64,000 nt of DNA from contig CM034236.1 of NCBI GenBank assembly GCA_019916065.1, positions 23,534,941 to 23,598,940 of the forward strand. Direction: 5' to 3'. Shown here piece after piece: positions 1-11,660 of this stretch (position 1 is the stretch's first letter; every line of letters begins with the position of its first letter). This DNA comes from Vitellaria paradoxa (taxonomy: Eukaryota > Streptophyta > Magnoliopsida > Ericales > Sapotaceae). A program made the translations under genes and the position numbers. The notes under the pieces were generated by a model. The model ran no database searches, had not been told where the DNA came from, and worked only from the letters and a program-made list of their open reading frames with translations.

Positions 1-33
1 ATTCAGCAACTGGCAGCTATAGATGCTGGAGCC

Positions 34-1190
34 GTGTTACAACAATTAGCGGCAGCTATGGCCGCAATAGTAGGTGGGGCTCGAGTTAGACCCCAGACAC
101 AAGCACAAGCAGGCCCGACTGCCTTAGAGAAATTTAGGAGGATGAAACCTCCAACTTATGATGGTGTGGCTGACACGGATGTGGCTGAACAGTTCTTAGA
201 GGAATGCGAGAAGATATTAGTAGCAATGGAGATTACCGATCCTTCTACTTGCATTATGCTGACAGCTTTTCAATTAGTGGGAAGAGCGTCAACTTGGTGG
301 ACTAGTTTGAAGGACACAAGAGGATCAGTGGGTCTCACATGGGAAAGGTTCAAGGAAAAGTTCAGGGATCACTTCTTCCCTCAATCTTTAAGGGATGCTA
401 AGAGGGAGGAATTTGCTGGGTTGATACAAGGGACTATGTCGGTGTTGGAGTATGAAAGAAAATTTTCAAACTTATCAAAGTATGTGCCTGAGTTGGTCTC
501 TACTACTCATTTGAAATGTAGGAGATTTGAGAGGGGATTGAGGCCAACTCTAAGGAACAAGATGGTGATGTTGGGGCTAGAGGATTATGAGACTTTGGTA
601 AATCGGGCCATGATGGTGGAAAGGGACTTGAATGAAACCAAAGTCACCTATGAAAGTCGGCGAGGCAAGACCATGGGAACTCCGCAAGAAGGTGTTAGCA
701 GAAAGAGGATTAGGGGCAGCTCGTCAGCTCCACATGTCCAATTGTCTTATCAGGGAAGTACTGCACCAGCACCCGTGGAAAGTCACGGGGGACCTCTCAA
801 AGGCAGGTTATATGCGATAATTGCAGACAGGAGGGCCACAAAAGTATGGAGTGTCCTAGGAATAGGAAACAGGCCGAATCAACAGGACTAATGAGGAGTA
901 ATCAGGTTGGAGTGAACGGGGCATGTTATGGATGTGGAGAGATGGGACACATACAAAATTTTTGCCCTCAAAATTAGCGAGGCACAGGAGGAAGAATGGC
1001 ACAACCTGGACAATGGTTGCAGGGAGCCCGCCCGTCAACCTCCCAGTCAGTACAGCAGTAGTATTAGCAGAGAAGTGCCCCACAAAAGACAATGCAAGTT
1101 GGAACATCGCAACAGTCAAGGGTGAACCCACAGGGACAGAGGTTTGGCCGGCCACAGAATGTCCAGACACAAGGTAGGGTGTTTACTGTG
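34..1190 (+). pseudogene. chromovirus gag, frameshifted
   Basis: The capsid-type retrotransposon gag domain is open from 34 to 891, with family features such as PPTYDGVADTDVAEQFLEE and WWTSLKD. Near 790-800 the true frame shifts. In the other frame there are two CCHC zinc knuckles, CDNCRQEGHKSMEC (about 811-852) and CYGCGEMGHIQNFC (about 924-965), both with C-x2-C-x4-H-x4-C spacing. A stop follows soon after the second knuckle. Two knuckles are not rare in plant chromovirus gag. The start codon of the real gag may lie before the window, since the frame is already open at its left edge. Confidence 0.85.
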
Positions 1191-1710
1191 GCACAACAGA
1201 AGGTGCCATCTGAGCCTATGGTGACAAGAGGTATTTTTTGTGTCTATTCATCAAATGCTATTGTACTCTTAGACACGGGAGCATCTCATTCATTTGTCGC
1301 CGCATCATTTGTGTATGCCTTGGGATTAGATGTTAGCCCCTTAGAATTATTTTTTGTGTGTTGAGACCCCCATAGCGGGATTTTCTTCTTTGACTCAAGT
1401 GTGTAAGAGATGTGAACTAAGGGTAATTGATGCTTTTGATGGGCGAGAGTTCGTCTCAACTTTTGACTTAATTGTATTGGAGATGAGGGGTTTTGATATC
1501 ATACTTGGAATGGATTGGCTTATGTTCTACCAAGCTATGATTGACTACAATAAGCGTAAGGTGACCTTAACTACGCCAGAGGGGGATCAAATTCACTTCT
1601 TTACAGATCGGTGTAAAATAAGAGAAGCGTCGCTTTTGAAAAGTTGGAGAAAAGATGAATTGTGTAGTCTGTTTGCTTGCATGGTTATAGAAGAAGAGGA
1701 AGGGGAATAG
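1191..1710 (+). pseudogene. chromovirus aspartic protease
   Basis: The catalytic motif LLDTGASHSF is at about 1264-1293. A second conserved block, FDIILGMDWL, lies at about 1492-1521, in a different frame, so a frameshift near 1350-1365 splits the domain. The tail YNKRKVTL and the stop at 1708-1710 lead into RT. Two reading frames are needed to cover one domain, so it is a pseudogene. Confidence 0.85.
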
Positions 1711-1719
1711 AGATTTGAA

Positions 1720-3102
1720 TTGCCTATAGTTGTGAATGAATTTCTTGAGGTGTTTCTTGAAGAGATATTTGGGTTGCCACTTGAAAGGGAAGTGGAGTTT
1801 TGCATTGATCTTGTTCTGGGCACCGAACCCATCTCCATTCCACCCTACAGGTTGGCACTAGCAGAGTTAGCAGAATTGAAGACACAGGTGGAGGAATTAT
1901 TGGCCAAGGGATTCATCCGGCCAAGTACTTCACCTTGGGGTGCGCCGGCATTATTTGCAACTAACAAAGATGGGACTCTGAGAATATGCATTGATTACAG
2001 GAAATTGAACAGGGTGACTATCAAGAATAGATACCCGCTACCAAGAATCGATGATTTATTTGATCAGTTGAAAGGATCATTGATGTTTTCGAAGATTGAT
2101 CTATGATCCGGGTACCATCAAGTGAGGATAAGAGAAGAAGACATTCCAAAGACGGCATTCAGGACTCAGTATAGTCATTATGAGTTTCTGGTTATGCCTT
2201 TTGGTTTGACAAATGCACCGGCAGTTTTTATGGACTTAATGAATCGAGTCTTTAAAGATTACTTAGATAAGTTTGTGGTAGTATTCATAGATGATGTTTT
2301 GGTCTATTCTAAGTCAGAAGAGGAACATGAACAGCATCTGAGGCTTGTGTTGCAGAGGTTAAAGGATCATCAGTTATATGCCAAGTTAAGCAAATGTGAA
2401 TTTTGGCTTAGAAAGGTTAAATTTTTAGGACATGTTGTCTCAGAGGATGGAATAGCAGTGGACCCATCCAAAATCGAAGCTATTTTGGAATGGTCTCAAC
2501 CGAAGTCCGTATTTGAGATCCGTAGTTTCCTTGGGTTGGCAGGATACTACAGAAGGTTTGTCTCAGATTTTTCTAGATTGGCGGCCCCGCTAACTAGATT
2601 AACTCGAAAGGGGATCAAATTTGAATGGAGTGATGCATGTGAAGGATCATTTCAAAAGATAAAAAGAAGATTGACTACTGCACCAGTATTAGTCATCCCA
2701 GAGAGGGGAGCGGGCTACTTGGTGTATTGTGATGCATCACGGGAAGGGCTTGGGTGTGTTCTTATGCAGAATGGGCGAGTGGTAGCTTATGATTCAAGAC
2801 AGTTGAAGAATCATGAAAAGAATTATCCAGTGCATGATTTGGAACTGGCAGCAGTCATTTTTGCCTTAAAGAGTTGGAGACATTACTTGTATGGTGAGAA
2901 ATTTGAAGTATTCTCGGATCATAAGAGTTTGAAGTATATTTTTACTCAGAGAGACTTGAATTTGAGACAACGGCGGTGGATGGAATACATGGAGGACTAT
3001 GACTTTGAATTGCACTATCATCTGGGCAAAGCTAATGTAGTTGCAAATGCCTTGAGTAGGAAGAATAAAAGAACCATGGCTTATGTAACAGTTAAAGAAT
3101 AG
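1720..3102 (+). pseudogene. chromovirus reverse transcriptase and RNase H
   Basis: RT runs from about 1720, through the block [13 protein letters not shown], to the active site FIDDVLVYS at about 2287-2313. A single TGA at 2104-2106 interrupts the SKIDL-SGYHQ motif where arginine (CGA) is usual. RNase H follows with [10 protein letters not shown], the DLELAAV block and SDHKSLKYI, and ends near ANALSRK. Apart from the one stop the two ORFs are in frame and the catalytic residues are intact. Only about five C-to-T-type lesions separate this region from an open frame. Confidence 0.9.
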
Positions 3103-3159
3103 GGAATGATGGAAACACTGAATGAGTTTGAGTTGGAACTTAAAGAGGGAGAGGAATAA

Positions 3160-4543
3160 GGGATGTTGCATACTGTTGTCACCCAGCCAGCCTTAATCAA
3201 TAGAGTAATTGAGGCTCAAAAGTTAGATGAGGAAGCTAATGATATTTGTAATAAAATAAAGGATCGGGTGGATATTCCGGGCTGGACAGTGGGTGATGAT
3301 GGAGTGGTCAAATACTAAGGGAGAATCTTTGTGCCCTCCTCTATTAGAGAGGAAGTTTTGAGGGATTTTCATCATTCCAAGCTAACAGTGCATCCGGGGG
3401 TTACAAAAATGTATCATGACTTAAAGAGGCAGTTTTATTGGGTAGGAATGAAGAAAGATGTGGCGGAGTTCATTAGCAAGTGTCTCACTTGTTAGCAAGT
3501 GAAGGCAGAGCATCAAAGACTGGTTGGATTGTTACAGCCTTTGCCAATATCCAAGGGGAAGTGGGAAAATGTGACTATGGATTTTGTGTCAGGGTTGCCA
3601 AGGACAAAAAGAGGTTGTGATGCCATATGGGTGATTGTTGATCGGTTGACCAAGTCGGCTCATTTATTGCCAATTCGAATGACGGATTCAATGGGCTCTT
3701 TGGCCTGATTATACCTTCGGGAAATTGTGAGGTTGCATAGGACGCCAATGTCTATTGTCTCAGACCGGGACTCCCGTTTTGTTTCACCATTTTGGCAAAG
3801 TTTTCAAGCGGCCATGGGGGCGGAGTTGTGTTTTAGTAGGGCTTATCATCCCCAAACGGATGGACAGTCGGAAAGAACAATTCAGATTTTAGAAGACATG
3901 CTTCGAGCTTATGTGTTGGACTTTAAAGGTAGTTGGGAGGATCATTTGCCACTGGTGGAGTTTGCTTATAATAACAGTTACCAGGCTAGCATTGAAATGG
4001 CACCATTTGAGGCACTGTATGGAAGACCATGTAGATCCCCGGTGCGTTGGACACAAGTTGGAGAAACAGCCATGATTGGGCCAGAATTAGTTTGTGAGAC
4101 TAATGAGAAGATCAAGGTAATTAGGCAAAGACTAGAGATAGCACGCAGTCGCCAGAAGAGTTATACAGATCAAAGAAGGCAAGCGAGGGAAGTTATCTCT
4201 TAGATACATTGGCCCGTTTGAAATATTAGCAAAAGTTGGAGAGGTAGCTTACCGGTTGGCGTTGCCACCCCAAATGTCTAGGGTGCATGAAGTCTTTCAT
4301 GTCTCTATGTTACGTAAGTACATTCCTGACCTTACTCATGTGCTGAATTGGACTGAATTAGAAATAGACTCGGATGTGAAGTACGAAGTACAATCGGCTC
4401 GAATTTTGGATGCTCGAGACCAAGTGCTACGGGGTAAAACAATTCCTTTGGTTCGAGTGTTATGGTAACATCATGGAGTGGAAGAATCAACTTGGGAACG
4501 TGAGCTTGAGATGCGGGAATGCTATCCGCATTTGTTTTCTTAA
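3160..4543 (+). pseudogene. chromovirus integrase with C-terminal chromodomain
   Basis: The zinc-binding HHCC region lies at about 3340-3495 (FHHSKLTVHPG, CLTC), followed by an in-frame TAG. The catalytic core has MDFVSGLP, VSDRDSRF and DGQSERTIQ, so the D, D and E residues are all present. Further stops lie near 3706 and at 4201. Near 4180-4190 the sequence jumps from the SYTDQRR block directly to RGKLSLRYIGP, missing roughly 35-45 codons that the family normally has. The chromodomain (about 4340-4543) contains RILDARDQVLRGKTIPLVRV, a stop, then HHGVEESTWE and the terminal PHLFS. Confidence 0.88.
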
Positions 4544-4560
4544 CGTTATGTTGTGTACTA

Positions 4561-4594
4561 AATTTCGAGGATGAAATTTTGAAGGGCAGAAGAA
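4561..4594 (+). other. polypurine tract next to 3' LTR
   Basis: A purine-rich stretch (GGATGAAATTTTGAAGGGCA then GAAGAA) lies directly before the LTR start. This is where the plus-strand primer of a gypsy element is expected. It is less pure than textbook tracts. Confidence 0.6.
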
Positions 4595-7124
4595 TGTAAT
4601 ATCCCGAGTTTTCATTAATATAATTTGATGGTTTTAACATGTTTTGGGCATGTTAGTATGTTAATTAAGTGAGTTTAGTCATTAAAGATGACTTGGGAGT
4701 GTGAATTTTGGAAGAAATTGGCAAAATAGCTCAAAAGTCAACGTTTTGACTCGTGAGCACGCTGAGGGGCGCCCATGGTTTTTGAGGGGCGCCCATGGCT
4801 CTAGGACGGGCACCCGTCATTTTGAGGGGTGCCCCACTTGTGCATAAAATCACAGTAAGTTGACCTCTGCATTTTCCAGCCGAGACCTAACCCTATTGAC
4901 ACCTATACTAGCTAGGGGTGAGGGGAGACCTGAGGATTACTATTTAGGGATTAAAAATATTGTTATATATATATATATGATGGATTTCATGCAAGAGAGA
5001 GAGAGAGAAGTGGCTAGGGAAGAGAGAGAGTTCGGTTGAGAGCAAGAGAAGAGCAAAGGAGAAGAAGAAGACCACCGGTTGGGTTTTCAAAGGTAGCTCT
5101 TCCAAACCTTCATGAAATTCAAATTCCTTTTACAAGATTGAAATTAATACCTTAAGAAACCTTCCTATGTTATTCATTTTTAGTTTTGATCAAGGAGGAA
5201 GAAGATTGGAGCCATGAAAGTTTGAGGGTTTGGAAGCTCAAGACACCTTCATTTTGATCTATCTTTTTACCACTCAAGGTAGGAATTTCTAGTCTCATTT
5301 TAACATATATCAGATGTATTTGAGCTGGTAACACTTCTATGAAATTTATTTAAGATTTGGAACCCTTAGAAGTGGAGTTTGTGTGGATGAATGGTTATGT
5401 GTTTATATGTGTAAAGGTTGGACCAAGATTTTTGTATTGAAGAAATGGATGGATTAAAATTTGTTTTGATGGACTTTTTGGAGTCTTTTAGGTCCTAGAC
5501 AACCCAAGAAAATAAGGTATTAGGTTAGATATTGGATTAGGTAAAGTTTGGAACCCTAAAACATGGCTTAGAGCTTGAACAGGAGCAAAGTAGCTTTCTG
5601 GACAACAGAGGGGCGCCCGTGGGTTTTGGTGGGGCGCCCACCGAGACCAGAACACCTTTCTTGATTTTTCTTAACTTGACTTCCTACCTTAGGATTATGT
5701 AGGGGTTGGGAATATGTTTGTGTGTAGAACTTTTATTTGATTAATTGCATGGATTTTAAAGTGGAAAAGAGCTTTTAAAAAGTGATTAAGGGTTGATTAT
5801 CTTAAACCCATGAGATTAAGCTCATAAAAGGGGAATGCTTGCTACTATGAATGAAATGAATTGGAAGCCTACTTTGAGATAAAAGTCTTAATCAAATAGA
5901 ATTGTGAATATGCCTTAATGTAAATTAAATGTTGAAGTGTATGAACTTGTGATTGCATTAATGAATTGTGATTTGGCAAAGAGAACTCATGTTCATAACA
6001 ATGAAAGATGTTAAATGTTTAATGATGCTTAATAAATGTTAATATGTAATGAATCATGGGATGAACCGGAATGTGGATTTGTGTTGTGGAAAAGTATGTG
6101 ATGTTGAATGTGGACTTGTGAATGATGAGATGTCATGTGATGAATGATTGTTTGTGTGCGGGGGCCGTGGTAGGGTGCGGAAATAGGAAAGGTTTAGAAA
6201 GTACCCTCGGGTTGAGAGTCCCGGAACCTGCGCAGGGTTTGGTGTCAATGCCAGTGGGTTAGTAGCCCACAACATTATGTGTGTTTTTTGCTCCTCGTGG
6301 CCCTGGATGGTGATCCTAAACGACAACGTCCGTTTATCGTTTCTGTTGGGTGTTGGCCCATAAAAGACGATAGTGTGTATGCACCCAACCCCCGATGACT
6401 TGTTTGGTCGTGGTTGTGTAATGTGATAATGAATGGATGATGATGTGAATATGGTTATTTGATGGAATGATATTGAATGATGAAATAGTGTTGAAAGGTG
6501 AATGGAATCGAAGTTTGTATTGCAAAACATAAACATTAATCAAAATTGAAATTTTAAACTTTGAAATGGTTGCTTGAGTATATGTTTTCACCTAGTTTGG
6601 TCGATGGATATGATAATGTAATGTTATGAATATAGACAATGTTAAAATGGATAACCTTATTTGGGATGCATTGCATGGTTAGATTGCATACCATATATGT
6701 TTTCTTGAGACTTTGTGGGCACAAGTGGACCCGTGCTCACATCCCTACAGACTTTAATGCAGGTACAAGCAATAACAATCAAGTGGGTTGATGCGTTGGC
6801 ACTAGGAGGTTATGCATGAGCCCTAACAAGCTTATCAAAGCTCTTGGTCATCTAGTTTAAATTTCTTTTGGGAATTGTAACGTTGTACATTTATGAACTC
6901 TTTCAATTTGGTTGTAATGGCCATAAGGCCTAAGTTATGTAATTTGGGAATGGTGTATGTGGTTGGTGACATGGTAATAGTCAAGGTTAAACTTATGTTA
7001 TTCTATCGTATGTCTTGGGCTCACTAGCTTATGTTGTGTTGCTCTGATCTTGGGATTGGTTATATTAGTGCATGTTGTGTGTGTTTATCACTCACCCCTC
7101 GGGTCACGAGATCCGGGGTGTGAC
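4595..7124 (+). repeat. chromovirus 3' LTR, 2530 bp (LTR 1)
   Basis: The LTR starts TGTAATATCCCGAG and ends CCGGGGTGTGACA, so it has TG...CA ends with short imperfect inverted termini. A TA tract followed by GA repeats at about 4964-5010 sits at promoter distance. GC-rich palindromes GGGGCGCCC occur at about 4765-4795 and again near 5610-5640. Near the 3' end are two blocks found in the other LTRs of this type: GTGCTCACATCCCTACAGA (about 6733) and GCCATAAGGCCTAAGTT (about 6919). The flanking TSD cannot be paired because the 5' LTR is outside the window. Confidence 0.85.
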
Positions 7125-7317
7125 ACACACTGACTTATACAAAATAGCATAAATAGTCCCAGCTTCATAAATAGCCATTTTGTCTAAATAGTTTTAACTA
7201 AAAGTTCGTCTCATAATACATCATACTTGTAACTAAGACTATAGTGGTATGAGTATAATGTAGATTTATATTAAATCAATAATGCTCATAAGAAATATGT
7301 AAAAATTAAATATATCT
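7125..7317. other. AT-rich spacer, no gene seen
   Basis: This AT-rich stretch lies between the chromovirus LTR and the first recognisable codons of the antisense ORF. No ORF, repeat or LTR terminus is evident. The 3' LTR expected for the minus-strand Tat element is not here. Confidence 0.5.
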
Positions 7318-9216
7318 GGTTAGAGTGTCCTAGATATTCAGATGCTGGGGAGTCAAGTCCTCATGGTAGGGCACGACCTCAGTTCTATGCGGAGGATATT
7401 AAATCTTCAATGGATGTAGCCAGGATTCAGAAGCTCTGGTCTGACTTCTAGTTCCCCAGGACCCTTTCTTTTAGAGTCCTCGAGGAGATAGATAGGGCTT
7501 GCTGGCATAGAGATGGAAAGGTGACCATATACAAGGGAGCCCTCATCGGCAGTCTCAAGTTCCCTCTCATAAAGCCCGTTCGGGACGTGTTGAGTAAGCT
7601 TGACCTTGCACCGGTTCAGATTCACCCGAATGGGTGGAGAATTCTAACCAACTGTGCTGTCCTCTGGAGGGCTGTTATAGGGCATGAGCTCACGACTGAA
7701 AAATTCTTGTACTGCTATAAAGTCATAAAGGTTGGGAAGGGCTGGTGGTTTTTCTGGGGAAGAGAAAAGGCCTTCAATTTGGTGACCCGCTTACTGACTT
7801 CCAACAAAGGTTGGAAGGACCAATTTTTCTTCATATGGTATTGGATGGGAGCTCTAAGGTTAGGAGGTCGCCGGTCCATCAACGGTTAGGGTCCCAAGGT
7901 GATAAGGCACCCCGGCAATGAAAGGTATGAACATACCTTCAGTTGAAAAAAAACTTTTGACCTTTTCTCACTATTGTTGTTTTGATGAATAGCCTGCGCC
8001 CAGACCAGACTGTCCAAGGAGCTCAAGGCCAGGGTTAAGCTCGTACAGACTATGATGTCCACGAGGCCAATTGCTTAACGAGCATCTGAACCATGGCCAT
8101 ATATATGTTCGGCCCTAAGCTAACCAGGGAGGCTCTAGCTATCAAATGTGAGCGGAGTGAGTTACTGTTGCTTCTGTACCTCCTTATTCTTTATCAATTT
8201 TTACTCTAATCTTGATGTTCTGTGCAGACAATCCCTTTCAACCCAATGACCCGGCCTAAATGGTTCGCTTTGCGTGAATCAATTGAAGAGAAAGAATAAG
8301 GAGGGTGTCGATGGAATTACCAAAAAAAAAAGGAAGGTGCTGATGGTGAGGGTGCTAGGAAGACAAAAATAATGATTGAAAATAGTTCTGGGGTGAAGAA
8401 GAATGTCCCCAAGCTCCAAATAGTTGCTGATAGCCCGGTCGTCACCAGTGCTCCCACTTGAGTCACTAGTAGTGATCCCGAGGACCCGGTCATCCCCGAC
8501 CGCTTTGTAAGCCTGATCGATGACCCTTAACTGGCTTGGAGGAAGACCACATTGCTGATCGTAGATAAGGAGATTTATCTCCAGGAGAGGAGCACAAGTC
8601 ACCAACTTAATTGCGACCTCAACCATGACATTATGAGGGTATATGTTTTTGTGGATACCTTTTGCTTTGGTAATTACCTGCTTGAATGTAGTGATAAGTT
8701 AAATTTCCTATCCTTTTCTACCTTGCAGGCTCTTACTGGATTGACGATTCTAGCTTATCGAATGATGCTGGTCGAGTGATAGCTTATAGCGAATGAGGAG
8801 CTCATCAATAAGCTTTAAGAGAAAATAAAGGCCCAGAAGTAGAAAGCCATTTCTGCTTTGCACAAAAAAGATGCTACTCACTCAGCCTTGGAGCAGGCCA
8901 AAAGGGACTTCGCCTCTCAGCTCGAGGATTTGAAAAAAAAGCATAAAGCTAAGAAGGCAGACCAAATTGAGAATTGTGATCTAGGGGTTGCGGCCTGCAT
9001 TGAGGAATACAATGATAGCGAGCGCTGGAAAATTGATACAGAGCCTGTCTTTACACAAGCCTTTGAGGTTGCCCAGGAGAGAGCAACAAAACTTTATCCC
9101 GATCTTAACTTCTCCAAGATTGAGTCAGTCGATTAGGAAACTACCATGGCAGATCGAGAAGGTCAAGAAGGTGAGGAGGCCGAAGATGCACAATCAAAGG
9201 ACCCTGCTGCTTGAAC
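7318..9216 (+). pseudogene. additional ORF antisense to the Tat pol (aORF)
   Basis: The frame is open from about 7318 with one stop near 7447, then continues through 7889. It contains FPLIKPVRDVLSKLDLAPVQ and HPNGWRILTNC, which I recognise as the layout of the 'putative gypsy type transposon' proteins of plants (Transposase_28-like). After a broken middle (7890-8850, stops and short frames, perhaps old introns) the 3' portion 8858-9136 encodes a charged coiled-coil-like stretch (ALEQAKRDFASQLEDLKKKH) and YPDLNFSKI, also typical of these proteins. In Tat elements such as Grande an extra gene lies between pol and the 3' LTR in antisense orientation, which fits this position. The function is unknown. 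Confidence 0.6.
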
Positions 9217-9234
9217 TCTTGCACCTCAAATTTT

Positions 9235-9265
9235 TTTACTTCTTTTTCTTTTTTTTTTTTTTTTG
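9235..9265. repeat. poly-T tract
   Basis: A T-rich run interrupted by one C marks the end of the antisense ORF region. It is a simple low-complexity tract. Confidence 0.7.
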
Positions 9266-9423
9266 GGTAATCAAATGATTTTAGACTTTTGAATGGATGG
9301 TGAATGTCGATTTACTTTTGATTGGGTTTTTGGAATACAAGGTTGTACTTCATTTATTTCGTTTGCCTTTTTTATTCCAAAAATTTTACCTATTAAGGTC
9401 ATTGTTTTATTCTCGTTAAGTAT

Positions 9424-10303
9424 CTGAGTAGGGTCTTTCCAAGCTGAGTAAATACACTTTTGTTTTAGAGCTTTAGCCTCGTAGGGCTTTCTACGCAGGA
9501 ACATTGTGCCACTCAGCCACACGAGCTGAGTAGATAAACTTGGCCTTTTTAAGGCTTTTGGCCTCATAGGGCTTCTTTAAACTACTTAGCCTCGCGCCCG
9601 GTCATGTGACTCGAGTAGTGATATTTAGCCCTGTAGAGCTTCTTCACACTGGTCAGCCTCGTAGGCTGAGCAAGGTCATCGCGCCGCTTGGCCACGTGAG
9701 CTGAATGGGGATACTTGGCCCCATAGGGTTTCTTCGAGCTACTTTGCCCTGTAGGCTGAGCAGGGTTTTGGCACCACTCGACCATGTGATCTGAGTAGGG
9801 ATACTTAGCCCCCTAGGGTTTGTTCGAGTTGTTTAGCCCTAAAAGCTGACCAGGGTTTTCATGCCACTCGGCCACGTGAGTTGAGTGGGGATACTTGGCC
9901 CCATAAGGCTTCTTCGAGCTATTCAACCCCGTAGGACCAGTAGGGTCTTTGCACTACTCAACCACATGAGCCGAGTGGAGATACTTGGCCCCATAGGGCT
10001 TTTTCGAGTTATTCAGCCCCAAAGGCTGAGCAGGGTCTTTACGCCACTTGGCTATGTGAGCTGAGTGGGGATATTTAGCCCTATAGGGCTTTTTCAAGCT
10101 GTTCAACCCCGTAGGCTGAGCAGGGTCTTTATGCCACTTGGCCACGTGAGCCAAGTGGGGATTCTTGGCCCCATAAGGCTTTTTCAAGTTGTTCAGCCTC
10201 GTAAGCTGAGCAGGGTCTTTGCGCCACTTGGCCACGTGAGTCGAGTGGGGATACTTGGCCCCATAAGGCTTCTTTGCACTACACAGCCCTGTAGGCTAAG
10301 CAG
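9424..10303. repeat. 90-bp tandem repeat array, about 9.5 units
   Basis: The motif GCCACGTGAG, or a close variant, recurs at 9601, 9691, 9781, 9871, 9961, 10051, 10141 and 10231, exactly 90 bp apart, with one further copy at about 9515 (4 bp out of register) and a partial unit before it. Each unit also holds GGGGATACTTGGCCCCATA and GCTGAGCAGGGTCTTT. Unit divergence is visible but moderate. Since 90 is divisible by three, ORFs stay open across units on both strands (9954-10235 minus has a 30-residue period), which I regard as a by-product. Tandem arrays in the 3' untranslated region of Tat/Ogre elements are known. Confidence 0.93.
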
Positions 10304-10400
10304 TCTCTCTGTGGAAATTAAGTTATTCATTGTTGTAGGACCATTTTCTCGCAATGCCTGCTAAATTGTAATAAAACAAAATTACAAAATTAGATTGCTC
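10304..10400. other. spacer between array and Tat pol
   Basis: A short stretch between the last repeat unit and the degenerate C-terminus of integrase. No feature was recognised. Confidence 0.4.
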
Positions 10401-11660
10401 ATATGTAGTATCTCCTTAAATGTTCCACGTTCTATAGACGAGGAAGCTTCTTTCCCCCGAGTGCTTTCAGCCAGTACGTTTCCTTCTGAGTGAAGCCTAG
10501 CACCTCGTGTGGTTATTTCCAATTTGGCCCTAGCTTCCCTTCTTACAGATTTCTTGTTGATTAATTCACCCTTTTTAGTACTAAATCTCCTGGTTGGAAC
10601 TCTCTCAATCGAGTCTTGGAATTATGGTACTGTCGCATCATTTACTGGTAAGATGATATCTTAATCGCTGTTTGCAACCGCTTCTCTTTAAGCAGGTCAA
10701 CCTCTTCTTCCATCATCTCATGGTTCTGCTCGGGATTGAAGTTTTGTGTTCTTACACTAGAGAGTCTAATCTCGACCGGGATCACTGCTTCTGTTCCATA
10801 TGTAAGAGAGAATGTCATTTGGCCAGTAGCCACTCTCTCTATTGTTCAGTAAGCCCATAGAACATTGGGTAGCTCATTCGGCCATAGGCCCTTGGCCTTG
10901 ACCAACTTTATCTTGATTATCTTCAAGAGAGATTGACTGGTTACTTCTACTTGGCCATTGGCCTAAGGGTGCTCGAAAGATGAGTAGTGATGGCTGATGC
11001 CCAACTCTTCACAAAGCTCGTTAAATTGTTTTCCCTCAAACTACTTCCCGTTGTTGGTAATCACTACCCTTGGAATGCCAAATTGACAGACTGTATTCTG
11101 CTATGAGAACTTTCTCATGTTTTGCTTAGTGATAGTCGGTATGGCTTCAGCTTCGGCCCACTTTGTGAAATAATCAATCGTGATGACTGCGAACTTCCTA
11201 TGACCCCTCCCTAGCAGGAATGGTCCTACAATATCAATTCCCCACTGAGCAAATGGCCAAGGGCTTTGGATTGGTGTTAATTCTTGAGCGGGCTACCTCG
11301 GGATATTAGAAAATCTCTGTCACTTATCATAGCTCCTGACAAACTCCTAAGAATTCCTTTTGATCGTAGGCTAGTAGTAACCAGCCCTCAAAAATTTCCC
11401 AGCTCTCTACCTCCTGAATGGTTTCTGCAGATTCCTTTATGTATTTCACTCATGACATACTCAGCTCCTTTTTCATTTACACACCTGAGCAGCAAGGAAC
11501 TACGTCCCCTTCTGTAAAGGACCTCGTCCATTATCAAATATTTGCTCGATTTATACTGGATTCTCTTAGCATCGTTCTTATCAGCTAGCAGAGCCCTAGC
11601 CTCTAAGTAAGCTCTAATTGGCTTTGCCCATCCAGCATCTTCCACCAATTGATTAACTTT
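10400..11660 (-). pseudogene. Tat integrase
   Basis: Read on the minus strand. The zinc-binding region is at 11388-11648 (YLIMDEVLYRRGRSS, then CVNEKGAEYVMSEIHKG). The core at about 11000-11300 holds FAVITIDYFTKWAEAE and GIPRVVITNNGK. The family usually has TDNG here, so the second catalytic aspartate reads as asparagine. ANGQVEV follows. The C-terminal region at 10642-10833 has LTYGTEAVIPVEI, and the remainder to about 10400 is frameshifted with stops. It is not functional as read. Confidence 0.85.

Larger units (their letters stand above)
1..7124 (+). mobile_element. Ty3/gypsy chromovirus (Tekay-like), 5' end outside window
   Basis: The order gag, protease, RT, RNase H, integrase, chromodomain, polypurine tract and 3' LTR is that of a Ty3/gypsy chromovirus. 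The 2.5 kb LTR, RT signature and chromodomain resemble the Tekay (Del) lineage, which is a recognition from memory. The 5' LTR and gag start lie left of position 1. The element is dead: it has in-frame stops, frameshifts in gag and protease, and a deletion near the end of integrase. Several stops sit where a CGA or CAA/CAG codon is expected, which fits C-to-T decay of methylated cytosines. Confidence 0.9.

Noticed and set aside
6054..6536. 160-codon minus-strand ORF in LTR 1
   Set aside because: Inside an LTR and His/Thr/Ser-rich low complexity. Not kept in LTR 2 or LTR 3.
9424..10303. CRISPR-like array
   Set aside because: Units are contiguous 90-bp tandem copies with no spacers, in plant nuclear DNA.
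9582..10364. ORFs in the 90-bp array (minus 9954-10235 and 9582-9785, plus 10065-10364) as a repeat protein
   Set aside because: They exist because 90 is divisible by three and the array has few stops. They are open on both strands and have no recognisable domain.
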